From contig JABLXZ010000004.1 of the NCBI GenBank assembly GCA_013177935.1, positions 124,001 through 188,000 of the forward strand: 64,000 bases of DNA, written 5' to 3'. The DNA comes from a candidate division WOR-3 bacterium. Its GTDB lineage: Bacteria > Hydrothermota > Tepidihabitantia > Tepidihabitantales > Tepidihabitantaceae. Below the pieces are notes generated by a model that saw nothing but the letters and a program-made list of their open reading frames with translations, was not told the origin of the DNA and made no database searches. Below are positions 24,904-34,503 of this stretch, piece by piece (position 1 is the first letter of the stretch; every line of letters starts with the position of its first letter). The translations under genes were made by a program, and so were the position numbers.

Positions 24904-26484
24904 TCACCTCTCGTGTATCGCCTTACTGTTTTCCAGTTCAATCCTCATCGTATCAACTGCGGCGCGCAGTCGTTTATTCTCTTCATAAAGGGCTTGAATT
25001 GCCGCAATCAGGACACCATCCATATCCGCCAGGTTGATCGCACTGGCAGTATCACCATAACCCAATGTGGCATAAAACTCCTGCGCCCTGGGCCCAATAT
25101 GCCTTACCTTTTTATCCGAACCCGGGAAAGAGTACTCTTCCACCCGCAGCGTGGCAATGCGCTCCAGCACAGCCTGGTTGTTTACCGTGCTACGAGCCAC
25201 GCTCATTTTATCATCCGAAATTGAAGACCATGAGTTCGAACCTGGTGCCAGATATACACCGGTGCTCATTGTTCGGTCACTAAAAAACCAGACGCCGCCG
25301 CTTGCTCGCGCTCGCCACTGATTCGGTCCGGTACTGCATACGGTGTCCATATCTAGTCCCACAGTATCGCTCCATACGAAACAACCGCTGTGATTCGCCC
25401 GCGCACTGTAACCGGCTGCCAAACTCGCTGTGCCCCCGGCAAAATTCATGACACCGCCCGGAACCGCGGCAAAGGACCCAGATGCAACACTACTGTGACT
25501 TCCTGTAACCATCGCACAGTAACCGCTTGCGATATTCCCGCTGCCACCGGCAACTGTCGCGTAACCGCCACTGGCAATATTGTCCACCCCTCCAATAACC
25601 GAAGCACAGTAACCGCTCGCCACTGCATACTTCCCGCCCGCGACCGTTGCATTGGTACCACTCGCTATATTATGCCTCCCGCCACCAACCGTCGACCGCG
25701 AGCCGGTTGCTTCATTACCCGAACCACCCGCCACGGTGGCATAACTTCCCGTCGCAATGTTACCCCCACCGCCACCGACTGTGGCGCATAAATCACTCGC
25801 CCTATTGGCAAACCCTCCGCTCACAGTACAATAACCGTAGTTAGCACCTGGAGTGCCAGTTGTACAGGCAACCCCGAGATTCGTATGGGAATAGCGAATG
25901 TCCCCGTAAAGCATATTATCGGACCCGCCGCGACTGATACCAAGTTGATGTACGGTATAAAGGACGCTGTCCGGAGTTCCACGCATCCAGGTCTTTTCTT
26001 CGTTTCCGACCGTCATCAACGCATAGTTGGCGGTATCCGCCTTAAAGGCATAAGCGCTGCTCACAATACGCTGGCGCGGCGTCAGTTCGGGGTTTGCACC
26101 AATTTGCATCCCGAGATACAGGACCCCACTGTTAGGAATCGTTGTTATCGGATTAACCGCACCTAATAAAACCGAAAACAGCCCATTCCTAACCGCGACG
26201 GTCTGCGTTTCATTCCAGCACGGAGTGCCACCACTTTCCTGTGCGTACAGACGAAAGGTTAAAGAGTAGTCACTGTCGGGCACAGGTATCCCGAGACTAT
26301 CGGTAATTTTCCCCTGATAACTTAGGAGCCGTGGGATGGTGAAGGCATCCCCTGAAATCTCGCTCTGTGCGTTGGTTTCCGCCCTAAAAATCGCTTGATT
26401 ACCCGCCCCAACCGTCTCATTTTCAACCGCACCCAGCAACTGATTCAGTATCAACAAAATTACCAAAGACAGACCATTTTTCAC
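24904..26484 (-). CDS. Surface protein with YadA-like head repeats and C-terminal S74 chaperone domain
   Basis: A signal peptide (MKNGLSLVILLILNQLLGA) is followed by a head-type beta domain to about residue 190. From about 190 to 370 there are many 14-residue repeats of the YadA/trimeric-adhesin head type (pattern A-S-G-x-x-A-x-V-x-G-G, for example NIASGSYATVAGG). The last 110 residues hold a peptidase S74 intramolecular chaperone domain with SDDKMSVARS, RVEEYSFPG, GPRAQEFYATLG and a coiled coil, which trimerises tail fibres and may cleave itself off. A GTG start is preceded by AGGAGG. It is likely a trimeric fibre on the surface. Confidence 0.85.
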   Translation of the reverse strand: MKNGLSLVILLILNQLLGAVENETVGAGNQAIFRAETNAQSEISGDAFTIPRLLSYQGKITDSLGIPVPDSDYSLTFRLYAQESGGTPCWNETQTVAVRNGLFSVLLGAVNPITTIPNSGVLYLGMQIGANPELTPRQRIVSSAYAFKADTANYALMTVGNEEKTWMRGTPDSVLYTVHQLGISRGGSDNMLYGDIRYSHTNLGVACTTGTPGANYGYCTVSGGFANRASDLCATVGGGGGNIATGSYATVAGGSGNEATGSRSTVGGGRHNIASGTNATVAGGKYAVASGYCASVIGGVDNIASGGYATVAGGSGNIASGYCAMVTGSHSSVASGSFAAVPGGVMNFAGGTASLAAGYSARANHSGCFVWSDTVGLDMDTVCSTGPNQWRARASGGVWFFSDRTMSTGVYLAPGSNSWSSISDDKMSVARSTVNNQAVLERIATLRVEEYSFPGSDKKVRHIGPRAQEFYATLGYGDTASAINLADMDGVLIAAIQALYEENKRLRAAVDTMRIELENSKAIHER

Positions 26485-26660
26485 ATTGCCTCCTATTATA
26501 GGATACTCCTGCCTTTACGAATAAAATTGCAAAGTGCAACCTGTAAAAATTATTACCCCCTGATGGTTCATCTCTTTCATCATTCTCAGTATGCCCATCC
26601 TACAGTTTTGCCGGATTTGACCTGTTGCCCGCCTTCGTACCTTAACATCTTCCCGATATC

Positions 26661-27851
26661 TTAATCCACCTGAACAATCAGGCAGCGCAAATACTCCGAC
26701 TCCGGCATCTGGGGCAAAACCGGATGGTCTGGACCCTGCTGCGAACGGTCAAGAATCACAAATGTCCTGTTCAACTCCTGGGCTGCTGCGGCAACCACAT
26801 CCAGCAGGTCCTGCCAGAAAAGGTAATGGGAGCAGGAGGACGAGACCAGAATGCCACCCGGCGTCAACAGTTTCATTGCCAGGCGGTTTAATTTCAGGTA
26901 ACCGGTAATACCGTTCTTTTTCTGCTTCTGCGCCTTGATGAACGCGGGCGGGTCCAGGTTTATCAATTCAAACCGCTCACCTTTCCGCAGTAAATCGCGC
27001 ATAAATTCGAACGCATCCGCCACGACAAATTCACACCTCTCCGCCACGCCATTGAGCCGGGCATTGCGCTCGGCAAGAGCACAAGCCTCCTGAGAAATGT
27101 CAACCGCCTTGACCTCTTTGGCACCACCCCACGCCGCATTAATGGCAAATGAACCGGTATAACAGAACACATCCAGCACCCGGCGGTTTTTTGCCAGTTT
27201 CCGCACCTTGAGCCGGGTCAGACGATGGTCAAAGAAGTAACCGGTTTTCTGCCCGGCCGCGATGTTGACATAAAACCGCAAACCATTTTCCGAGATAATC
27301 AAATCGGGTTGCGGCGTGCCATATAGCAAACGCTCGCGGCGCTCCAGCCCTTCCGGCTCACGCAGTTTGATATCGTCCTTTTCGAAAATTGCCGTCACAT
27401 CAAACAGGTCAAGGAGCACCTTTGTCACCATATCCAATCGGTTGTCAAAACCGGCGGCATAAACCTGAACTGCAAAGTGCGTACCGTACTTGTCAATCAC
27501 GAGCCCCGGTACCCAGTCACTTTCGCCAAACACCAGACGGAAGTCGTTCTCCTCGGGAAGTTTCCTCTTGCGTAGCTGATATGCCCGCTCCAGCCGGCGC
27601 TGTAAAAGGTTTTCATCCAGCTCCTCATCCCGGGTTGAGTAAAGCCGAACCGCAATCAGAGAACGGGGATTATACATCCCGCAGCCAATGAACTTACCCC
27701 GGTCAAAAACCTTTACCAAATCACCCATCCCCGGATTCCCATCAACATGGGTAATCTCATTGGAAAATATCCAGAGATGGTCGGCGCGATTGCGCTTTCT
27801 CGCGGCGTAGACCGTTTTAATGGGCACTTTGCGGTTCAGAATGACAGGCAA
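26661..27851 (-). CDS. RlmI-like class I rRNA methyltransferase
   Basis: The 396-residue enzyme has an N-terminal PUA domain (about 1-75, HLWIFSNEI), a central alpha/beta region (AAGQKTGYFFDHR), and a Rossmann methyltransferase. SAM-binding RRVLDVFCYTGSFAINA lies near 228, and the catalytic NLDPPAFIK and SSSCSHYL motifs follow. RlmI and RlmK relatives make 5-methylcytosine or 7-methylguanine in 23S rRNA; which base is modified here is not certain. It is the last gene of the six-gene operon from 35325 and overlaps the recJ-like gene by 35 bases. Confidence 0.9.
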   Translation of the reverse strand: MPVILNRKVPIKTVYAARKRNRADHLWIFSNEITHVDGNPGMGDLVKVFDRGKFIGCGMYNPRSLIAVRLYSTRDEELDENLLQRRLERAYQLRKRKLPEENDFRLVFGESDWVPGLVIDKYGTHFAVQVYAAGFDNRLDMVTKVLLDLFDVTAIFEKDDIKLREPEGLERRERLLYGTPQPDLIISENGLRFYVNIAAGQKTGYFFDHRLTRLKVRKLAKNRRVLDVFCYTGSFAINAAWGGAKEVKAVDISQEACALAERNARLNGVAERCEFVVADAFEFMRDLLRKGERFELINLDPPAFIKAQKQKKNGITGYLKLNRLAMKLLTPGGILVSSSCSHYLFWQDLLDVVAAAAQELNRTFVILDRSQQGPDHPVLPQMPESEYLRCLIVQVD

Positions 27852-29469
27852 CTACCGCTAACTGTCCAAGGTCATCAACGGTGTAGAGCACCCGATAAGG
27901 CACACCGGGCGTTATCTGGCAGTCGCACCGCCCGGGCAAAAGCACGAGCTCAGGATTGGTTTCCGGAACAAGCCCCTTTTCACTCCAGACAAATGTTGTC
28001 GGTTCCGAAACGAACATCGGCTGCGGGTTGCCTTCGCCAAAAGGTGCCAGTTTTACCACATCCCGCTCAAATTTACTCAGGGGCAGAAAACCATCGGCAA
28101 CCAGCATCGACTCCCGAACAATCTTCGGGGCAAAATTGGTGTGGGCAAACCGCTCTGCCGCCCGGATGAACTCAGCGACATTCTCCTCCTTGATGGAAAA
28201 TCCTGCCGCCTTCTTGTGCCCGCCATAGTCGATAAAGTAGTTACGCAGCGCCCGCAACAACTCCATTAAATCAACACCCTCCATCCCGCGACATTCACCA
28301 ACCCAGGCATCACCTCTGCAGCCAATAACAATTGCCGGCACACCGTACCTTTCCCGTAACCGGGCAGCACTGAACCCTAACGCCCGCAAAGAAAGTCCCG
28401 GGTGTTGCACAAACAGTATCCCGTCGCCAAGCCGCACATTTTCACTTGCCAGGGCAAATGTTTTCTCCGCCTCCTCGCGCCACGCCTGACTGCGCGCCAC
28501 CAGTTCCTTAACCCACGCTTCAGCAACCGCCGGGTCCTGGTCAAGGAAATGTCTTACCCCTTCGCCCCCATTCGCCGATGCAAACAGGGGCAAAAGTTCA
28601 GCAAGAAATCCGCTCACCGTAAAACCCTGCGGCGGAAAGTTTATCGACTTGAGCACCGCTCGCACCGCCGGAATGTTTGTTTTCTCCAGCTGGCGCAACC
28701 CCAGGGTTACGAGCACCCGATTCTCACCGGTAAGTGGTGCCCGGTCCGCAATTGTCCCGAGCGTTGTCAACACCAGCGCATCCCGATAGACCGAAAAGAA
28801 CTCTTCAGACGAAAAACCCAGTCTCTCCTGCACCAGACCCAGCGCCAGCTTCAGCGCCACGCCAACCCCGGTCAGATTCGGATACGGGTAATCGGAATCC
28901 GGACGCTTCGGGTCAACCGCTGCAACCGCACCGGGCATCGGGTCAATTACCTCATGATGGTCGGTAACCACCACATCAACCCCGCGCGCCTTCAATGCGG
29001 CAACATCCTGATAGTTTGTTATCCCGCAATCTACCGTAATTATCAACCGGACATCGCTCGCCTCGGCACTCTCAACAAACCGATAGTCAAGCCCGTGTTT
29101 GTCTCTGCCTTTTACCGGGATGTAATACCTTGCCTTTGCCTGAAGCCCGTTCAAGACCTGATAGAGCACAACTGTCGCGGTTATCCCATCAAGGTCGTCA
29201 TGGCCCCAGATAAGAACCGGCTCCCTCTTTTCTATCGCCTGAAAAATCCGGTCCCGTGCCAGTTCAAAATCGGGCAAAAGTTCAGGAGGGTGGAGATGGG
29301 AAAAATTCGGATTGAGCCACTCCTCAGCACCGGTTCGGTCTTTTACGCCCCGCAACACGAGCAAACGAGCCAAAGGCTCTGAAACCCCAAGTTCCTGGAC
29401 AAGCGCCTTAACCCGCTCCTCATCAACCGGCTTAATGGACCAGACCGCGCTACTCATCACCGCGCTCAA
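27817..29469 (-). CDS. RecJ-like DHH-family single-strand exonuclease (divergent paralogue)
   Basis: This 550-residue protein has the DHH phosphoesterase motifs WGHDDLDGITA (motif I), TVDCGIT, and VVTDHHEV, and the DHHA1 signature DYGGHKKAAGFSI. RecJ enzymes degrade single-stranded DNA 5' to 3' with Mn. Motif I differs from the canonical GDYDVDG kept by the second RecJ at 50913. The paralogues share domain order but are clearly diverged, so their roles likely differ. It overlaps the preceding 5'-nucleotidase gene by four bases. Confidence 0.88.
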   Translation of the reverse strand: MSAVMSSAVWSIKPVDEERVKALVQELGVSEPLARLLVLRGVKDRTGAEEWLNPNFSHLHPPELLPDFELARDRIFQAIEKREPVLIWGHDDLDGITATVVLYQVLNGLQAKARYYIPVKGRDKHGLDYRFVESAEASDVRLIITVDCGITNYQDVAALKARGVDVVVTDHHEVIDPMPGAVAAVDPKRPDSDYPYPNLTGVGVALKLALGLVQERLGFSSEEFFSVYRDALVLTTLGTIADRAPLTGENRVLVTLGLRQLEKTNIPAVRAVLKSINFPPQGFTVSGFLAELLPLFASANGGEGVRHFLDQDPAVAEAWVKELVARSQAWREEAEKTFALASENVRLGDGILFVQHPGLSLRALGFSAARLRERYGVPAIVIGCRGDAWVGECRGMEGVDLMELLRALRNYFIDYGGHKKAAGFSIKEENVAEFIRAAERFAHTNFAPKIVRESMLVADGFLPLSKFERDVVKLAPFGEGNPQPMFVSEPTTFVWSEKGLVPETNPELVLLPGRCDCQITPGVPYRVLYTVDDLGQLAVVACHSEPQSAH

Positions 29470-30998
29470 TGGTCGATCAACACAATTCGGCCCTCAACCT
29501 GGGCGTCAACCGGCGAATGGCGCCGAATGTAATCGGCAATAACATCGCGCAGCGGCAGATAACTGTCCTCAATATCCTGACCCTCAGCAAAAACCCGATA
29601 ATCACCGCTGCCTGCGGCAAGATACGAGTTGGTTGCCACAGTGTAAACCCGATTACTATCCAGAGGTTCTCCATTAACCAGCACCGAGACCACCCGTTCG
29701 CCAATCGGTTTCTTCTTTGTGTAGCGCATCTTTATCCCGGAAACCTGAAATATCGCATGGTGCCCGTTCACCGAAACCTCAAGCATCTCTTTCACCTGCT
29801 TTCCGGTCCACTTGCCCGTGACAACAGTATTGCCAAAAACATCAACCTGATAGATGTGCCGATAGGTAACCGGACCGGCGGGAATATTTGCCCTGATGCC
29901 CGCGGAGTTGTGGATTGCGATATCGGTATTGAACCGCTCGCGCATCGCATCGGTAATCAGATTGCCTGCTGGCGTTTCAATAAACCCACCCCGGGTCAAC
30001 TCCCGCTTACAATATCCTAAAACCTCGTCAAACCCCTTTTCTGCAACCGCCCGCACCGAGTCAAGATGCCGGGCGTAATTTAAATCCCGGGGAATCTCAT
30101 CGCCTAACAGGTCAATCAGTTTCCCCTGATAACCAACAATCTGTCGGGTTTTAAGGTCAAAACTGATGTCCAGCACCCCGACCGTACTCAACTTTGAATA
30201 CGCCTGCTGGATAATCGTGTGATTCTTTGGACTCTCGTAAGGCGGTTCCACCCCGGTGTGGCTATGCGCGCCGATGATGATGTCAACACCCGGGACTGAA
30301 TCGGCAAACCGCTGGTCATGGGTATAGCCGATGTGATTCAGGGCAACCACAATATCCGCGCCCTGCTCCCGCAACCGTTTCACCTCCTCCCGGGCAACAT
30401 CGTAATAGGGCAAAACCGTCAGGTTGCCAATCAAAGAGTCGTTGACCGTTCCGGAGAGGTACTTGGTCAAAACGCCCATAAGGCCAATCTTCACCCCACC
30501 CCGCTCAAAAATCGCGCTGCGCACAAGAAAACCGGGTGCGGTATCGGTTCCACTAACGCGCACATTCGTCGCAACCCAGGGGATACGCGAACTGTCAACC
30601 AGCTCTCTTAGAACCCACCAGCCCATATCAAAGTCGTGGTTCCCGGGTGCAACCGCATCGTAGCCTGCCCGCCGGAAAAAGTCCACCACCGCCTGACCCC
30701 GGGTAAAGTCGCCCACCGGTGTGCCCTTGAATATATCACCGCCATCTACGAGCAAAAACCCATACCCGTGCTGCATTGCCGAATCCCGCAACTCTCGAAT
30801 TATCGTCAGCGCGCCACTGGCATTGGCAAGGGGTGGTGGAAAATTTCTGTCCAGCCAGTACGCCTCACCGGGTAAAAGCGCACCATGAATGTCGTTTGTG
30901 TGGACAATAAATATGTGCTGAACCTGGCTGAATCCAGAGGCAACTAAAATTAAAAAAATCCCTGTCCAAGGCAAAACAGCGCGCCGCTTAAAACTCAT
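29466..30998 (-). CDS. Periplasmic 5'-nucleotidase / metallophosphatase (UshA family)
   Basis: The ATG at 30998 is preferred over a longer opening because it begins a clean signal peptide (MSFKRRAVLPWTGIFLILVASGFSQ). This gives 510 residues, which overlap the preceding gene by 11 bases. The metal-binding motifs are VHTNDIHG, DGGDIFKG, GNHDFD and GAHSHTG. The C-terminal substrate domain (about 310-510) includes HNSAGIRANIP. UshA-type enzymes strip phosphate from extracellular nucleotides so the nucleoside can be imported. Confidence 0.93.
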   Translation of the reverse strand: MSFKRRAVLPWTGIFLILVASGFSQVQHIFIVHTNDIHGALLPGEAYWLDRNFPPPLANASGALTIIRELRDSAMQHGYGFLLVDGGDIFKGTPVGDFTRGQAVVDFFRRAGYDAVAPGNHDFDMGWWVLRELVDSSRIPWVATNVRVSGTDTAPGFLVRSAIFERGGVKIGLMGVLTKYLSGTVNDSLIGNLTVLPYYDVAREEVKRLREQGADIVVALNHIGYTHDQRFADSVPGVDIIIGAHSHTGVEPPYESPKNHTIIQQAYSKLSTVGVLDISFDLKTRQIVGYQGKLIDLLGDEIPRDLNYARHLDSVRAVAEKGFDEVLGYCKRELTRGGFIETPAGNLITDAMRERFNTDIAIHNSAGIRANIPAGPVTYRHIYQVDVFGNTVVTGKWTGKQVKEMLEVSVNGHHAIFQVSGIKMRYTKKKPIGERVVSVLVNGEPLDSNRVYTVATNSYLAAGSGDYRVFAEGQDIEDSYLPLRDVIADYIRRHSPVDAQVEGRIVLIDH

Positions 30999-32109
30999 AC
31001 TCCACACCGGTTCGCAAATTGAACCTCGCCTCGTACGCCCGAAAATCCGCATCCTCATTCTCTAAGGCAAAATCGCTGGCATCGAGCGCCTCCCGGTTCA
31101 AATTACCGTCAAGGTTAATCCGGTATCTGCCCGCATTAAAGCCCAGTCCGAACAACGCCTCAACCCGATGCACCGCTGGGTCGGTGCATAGCGGATTCAA
31201 ACCAAACCCGTAACGCAGCCGGACCGAATTCAGCATAATGTGCTCAACCGTTGTCTGAACATAAATCACATTGTGTAAACCGCTGTCGACTTCTGCCCAC
31301 GCTTCGGTGCCGACAATTAGTTTCACCCGGGACGGCAGTTGCGCTGGCGCCTGATAGTGCAACGCAATCTGCCCTCTCCAGGGATAGCCTTTAAGGCTAA
31401 AACTGTCCGGACTGTTGAACCGCAACCGGCTGTGATAACTCAACCCAATTTTGAACCGCGCCAGCGGCGCTACGGTTAAGCCAGCGTTCCAGCCCGGACT
31501 CCTCAATCCGTTTTTGATGACAAAACCATAGGTGTCAGGCTCCTGGACCATCTGAAAATTGAGTTCCCGTTCACCCCAGGCATAGCAAAATCCCGCACCG
31601 AGCGCGATAAACTTTACCGGTCTAACCGCCGCCGCAATATTACCCGAGTAGAGAAACCCGCGCTGCTCCAGTCGGTCTTCACCAATTTTAACATAAAACT
31701 CGTCCCGGTACTCCTTCAGATAGGTGTAATGGAAGTCGCGCACCGGTGCCACTCCCGCACCGAACGCAAACCGCTGAAACGGATAAACAACCGAAACTGG
31801 ACCCGGCACCCAGTTGAAACCAATGTTGTCCGCAATCACCGCCTCACCAATCGTATTCTCAAACTGGTCGTACACATAGCGCACCCGCTGCTCTGACACA
31901 CACCTCAAACCCCAGTTGACATTGAGCCGGCGGTAGTTAGAAAATTCACCCACCCCTGCTAAATCTGCCGGATTCTGGAAAACTTCCTCAGGAACCGGGT
32001 TTAACCATTCACCAAAATAGTCCCGCACTGGAATTGAGGGTGCGGCAAAACCGACCAGCACCATTGCCGAAACCGCAACGAAAAACCAGCGCCAACGATT
32101 TATTTTCAT
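30988..32109 (-). CDS. Predicted outer-membrane protein of unknown function
   Basis: The 373-residue protein has a signal peptide (MKINRWRWFFVAVSAMVLVGFA) and many alternating aromatic beta-strands ending in FNLRTGVEYEF. The final aromatic residue is the outer-membrane barrel (BAM) signature. NPADLAG near residue 46 recalls the NPAG/NPA motif of FadL and PorV-like barrels. It lies between the helix-hairpin-helix barrel gene and the 5'-nucleotidase gene in one operon. The ligand is unknown. Confidence 0.75.
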   Translation of the reverse strand: MKINRWRWFFVAVSAMVLVGFAAPSIPVRDYFGEWLNPVPEEVFQNPADLAGVGEFSNYRRLNVNWGLRCVSEQRVRYVYDQFENTIGEAVIADNIGFNWVPGPVSVVYPFQRFAFGAGVAPVRDFHYTYLKEYRDEFYVKIGEDRLEQRGFLYSGNIAAAVRPVKFIALGAGFCYAWGERELNFQMVQEPDTYGFVIKNGLRSPGWNAGLTVAPLARFKIGLSYHSRLRFNSPDSFSLKGYPWRGQIALHYQAPAQLPSRVKLIVGTEAWAEVDSGLHNVIYVQTTVEHIMLNSVRLRYGFGLNPLCTDPAVHRVEALFGLGFNAGRYRINLDGNLNREALDASDFALENEDADFRAYEARFNLRTGVEYEF

Positions 32110-32122
32110 CAATCTTCACCCC

Positions 32123-34498
32123 CTACCATAAAAAGTCTAACTGCAAACTGACACTGAACCGGCTTTCCCGGCTGACAAAATCGGAAACCGGCGTGCCGTC
32201 GCCATAATGAACTCCCTCATTGTTCGCAAGTCCGGTATGAGGAAAGTCGCTGATTTTGTGCCGGAACTTCAGATAAAAGAGCAGGTGTTCAGAAATCTGG
32301 TCGGTCAGAGCCAGATACCACTTAAACCCCTGCCCATCAACAAACTCAATGGTATTGTCCTCAAACAGCCACTCCGACATTCCAGCACTGCGCCAGGTCG
32401 CAACGCCCAGTTCCCCGCTGAAACTGGAAGAGAAGTTGTGCTCCCACTGCACCGCAATAAAGTCGCCATTGATACTCGCCTCATCGTTGTACTCCAGACT
32501 CGGCGTTAGCACCGTTCGACCCGAACGCACCTCGGTTGTCAGATAGTCCCAGTTGGAAAGCGCAAGCATCGCCCGCAGGGTTGACTCCAGGGAAAGTGAA
32601 TGGGTTGGCACCGCCTGTTTCGGATTTTCCCGTAACTGGACCTTCTGCTTAAACCGCAGCCGCACGCCGAAAACCGGCCGATACTCCACCTCGGCTTGAA
32701 ACCGGCAGTTGTCACTACCCCAGGCAAGGTTGCGCCAGAGGTCAAGATAAGCCCGGGTAATGGTTACCGCGCGCGAAATCTGATACCGGGTCTCAACCAT
32801 CACACCCTCTTCCGCCTTGGGCATCGGAAAGTCCTGCAAAGCGGCAAAAGCCGGGTCAATTAACCGATAAGGCTTCTCCAGTGTTGTATTTTCAAACCGC
32901 AACTCCTCGCAATAACCGCGATTGTAATGATTGACATAGTTCACATCGTAACGACGGTAAAGGACATTGACATAAAGATAGTCGTACTGGGTGCGCGCCT
33001 TAATTAAATAAGCGTTGCCCCCGCGCTGTTGTTGGGCAAACTCGCCCTCAAGGGAGAAGTTTTCAATCGCGGTTCGGAAGTCGGCGCCATAAAACAGCCT
33101 TGTTCTGCCCGTATCCAGCCGCAGGTAATTGGGGTCATCAAGTATTTCCGCATCACCGGGCAGGTCAAGGAATCGTGCCGCAGGCTGAAAATTTCTGCTC
33201 ATCCGGCTGGACAGAACCGATGTACCGATTCTTGTTCCAACTGGCAAAAAGCCCAATCCCGATAAATCGAACCTGAAACTACCACCGGTGCTCGTTTCCT
33301 GCAAAGCGTCCTTAAAAGTGGAGTAGCGCGGATTGGAAACAATGAACCAGTTCACGGTACTATCCGGATTGACAATCGCATCCCGGTTTGCCCGGGAGAA
33401 AAACCCCAGAAACCCGGCTCTGCCCAGACGAACATTGCCCGCAACGCCCCGCATACCAAAACCCCGATTTTCATTCAAATCACCAAAAAGCCCTTCGGTT
33501 CGACTGGCAACCCGGGGTAAAAGTTCGGAATTGTTGTCAAGCAAAATCCCCTGACCCAGTGCCAGCCGGTAATCACCAACCATCAACCTTTCCAGGGGTC
33601 CTAACCCATCAACCGTCAGATAACCCTTCACATCACTTATCGCTTTGGGCTCATAAAAGTTCTGTCCCAGCCAACCCGCCAGACGCAACTTCTCCCCCAG
33701 GCGTAACCGCAACCGGTGGCTTGCTGTCGCCTCATTTCTCATTTGATAACGATAGGAACTTTCCACATTGAGTTGCTGCCGGAAAAACTCCATCTCCTCA
33801 TCAGTATATCCCGCCTGCCGGAATACTGCCGTATCAGTGGCAAGTGTTTTAAGCGCTGCGGCAAAGTCGCCGGGTTCAACAATCCCATCCAGACCCGGGT
33901 CGGTCGCAAACTTTATCCGGTAGTTACCACCCCATCGGTCACGCGGCGCACGGTCAGTAAAACTTACATAATTACGCATCCCCCGATAACCATAAGTTGA
34001 CAACCCATCAACCCTGCTGGCAAGGTCGCGCCGGCTCTCAATCTTACCGCCCCCTTTTAAATACTTAACAACCGCCACCGCATCTAAGAGCGACACATTC
34101 TCCAGCCGCAACAGGTCGTCAACCGTTGCCCGATTGATGTTCAACGGGTCAACCAAAAGGTCCTGCCAGTCTTCAACAACCGCTTTACTCGGACCATCCT
34201 CACTTGCCAGTCGGCGCTGAATGCGCAGCAGGTTCTCCTCCTGACGCTCTTCCCAGTCGCGCCGGCTGATGTAAATTAAAGGTTTCAACTCCTTCAATTT
34301 CTCGGGTGTGATGCCGGGTATCTGCAAAAGGTCATAAATGCTGTTCAATCGCCCGTACAACTGGAGATACTCATAAATCTTTTGCGCCGTAATTGAATCC
34401 ACCGGTAACTGCCGGATTTCGTCAAGGCGGGCGTTGTTGATGTCCAGTTGCCGGTCGGGCGTAAAAGAAGCAATCAGGACAATGAAAACCCAGACCAT
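32123..34498 (-). CDS. Helix-hairpin-helix domain fused to a predicted outer-membrane beta-barrel
   Basis: The 791-residue protein has a signal sequence (MVWVFIVLIASFT). Two ComEA-like helix-hairpin-helix segments follow (about 17-75, LDINNARLDEIRQLP and LLQIPGITPEKLKELKPLI; about 115-170, PLNINRATVDDLLRLENV). The remaining 600 residues are beta-rich, with repeated Arg/Tyr strands and the terminal SVSLQLDFLW of an outer-membrane barrel. Such HhH pairs in ComEA bind double-stranded DNA in the periplasm. This architecture is known in Bacteroidetes-like genomes without an assigned function; DNA binding here is inferred. Confidence 0.8.
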   Translation of the reverse strand: MVWVFIVLIASFTPDRQLDINNARLDEIRQLPVDSITAQKIYEYLQLYGRLNSIYDLLQIPGITPEKLKELKPLIYISRRDWEERQEENLLRIQRRLASEDGPSKAVVEDWQDLLVDPLNINRATVDDLLRLENVSLLDAVAVVKYLKGGGKIESRRDLASRVDGLSTYGYRGMRNYVSFTDRAPRDRWGGNYRIKFATDPGLDGIVEPGDFAAALKTLATDTAVFRQAGYTDEEMEFFRQQLNVESSYRYQMRNEATASHRLRLRLGEKLRLAGWLGQNFYEPKAISDVKGYLTVDGLGPLERLMVGDYRLALGQGILLDNNSELLPRVASRTEGLFGDLNENRGFGMRGVAGNVRLGRAGFLGFFSRANRDAIVNPDSTVNWFIVSNPRYSTFKDALQETSTGGSFRFDLSGLGFLPVGTRIGTSVLSSRMSRNFQPAARFLDLPGDAEILDDPNYLRLDTGRTRLFYGADFRTAIENFSLEGEFAQQQRGGNAYLIKARTQYDYLYVNVLYRRYDVNYVNHYNRGYCEELRFENTTLEKPYRLIDPAFAALQDFPMPKAEEGVMVETRYQISRAVTITRAYLDLWRNLAWGSDNCRFQAEVEYRPVFGVRLRFKQKVQLRENPKQAVPTHSLSLESTLRAMLALSNWDYLTTEVRSGRTVLTPSLEYNDEASINGDFIAVQWEHNFSSSFSGELGVATWRSAGMSEWLFEDNTIEFVDGQGFKWYLALTDQISEHLLFYLKFRHKISDFPHTGLANNEGVHYGDGTPVSDFVSRESRFSVSLQLDFLW

Positions 34499-34503
34499 CA
34501 GTG

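Noticed and set aside
25450-25900. Repetitive DNA inside the surface-protein gene considered as a separate repeat element
   Set aside because: It simply encodes the 14-residue YadA-like head repeats of the protein.
28402-29382. Long plus-strand open frame (326 codons) opposite the recJ-like gene
   Set aside because: It is the antisense of a well-supported gene. Its product is rich in Arg/Pro/His with no domain, and it has no ribosome site.
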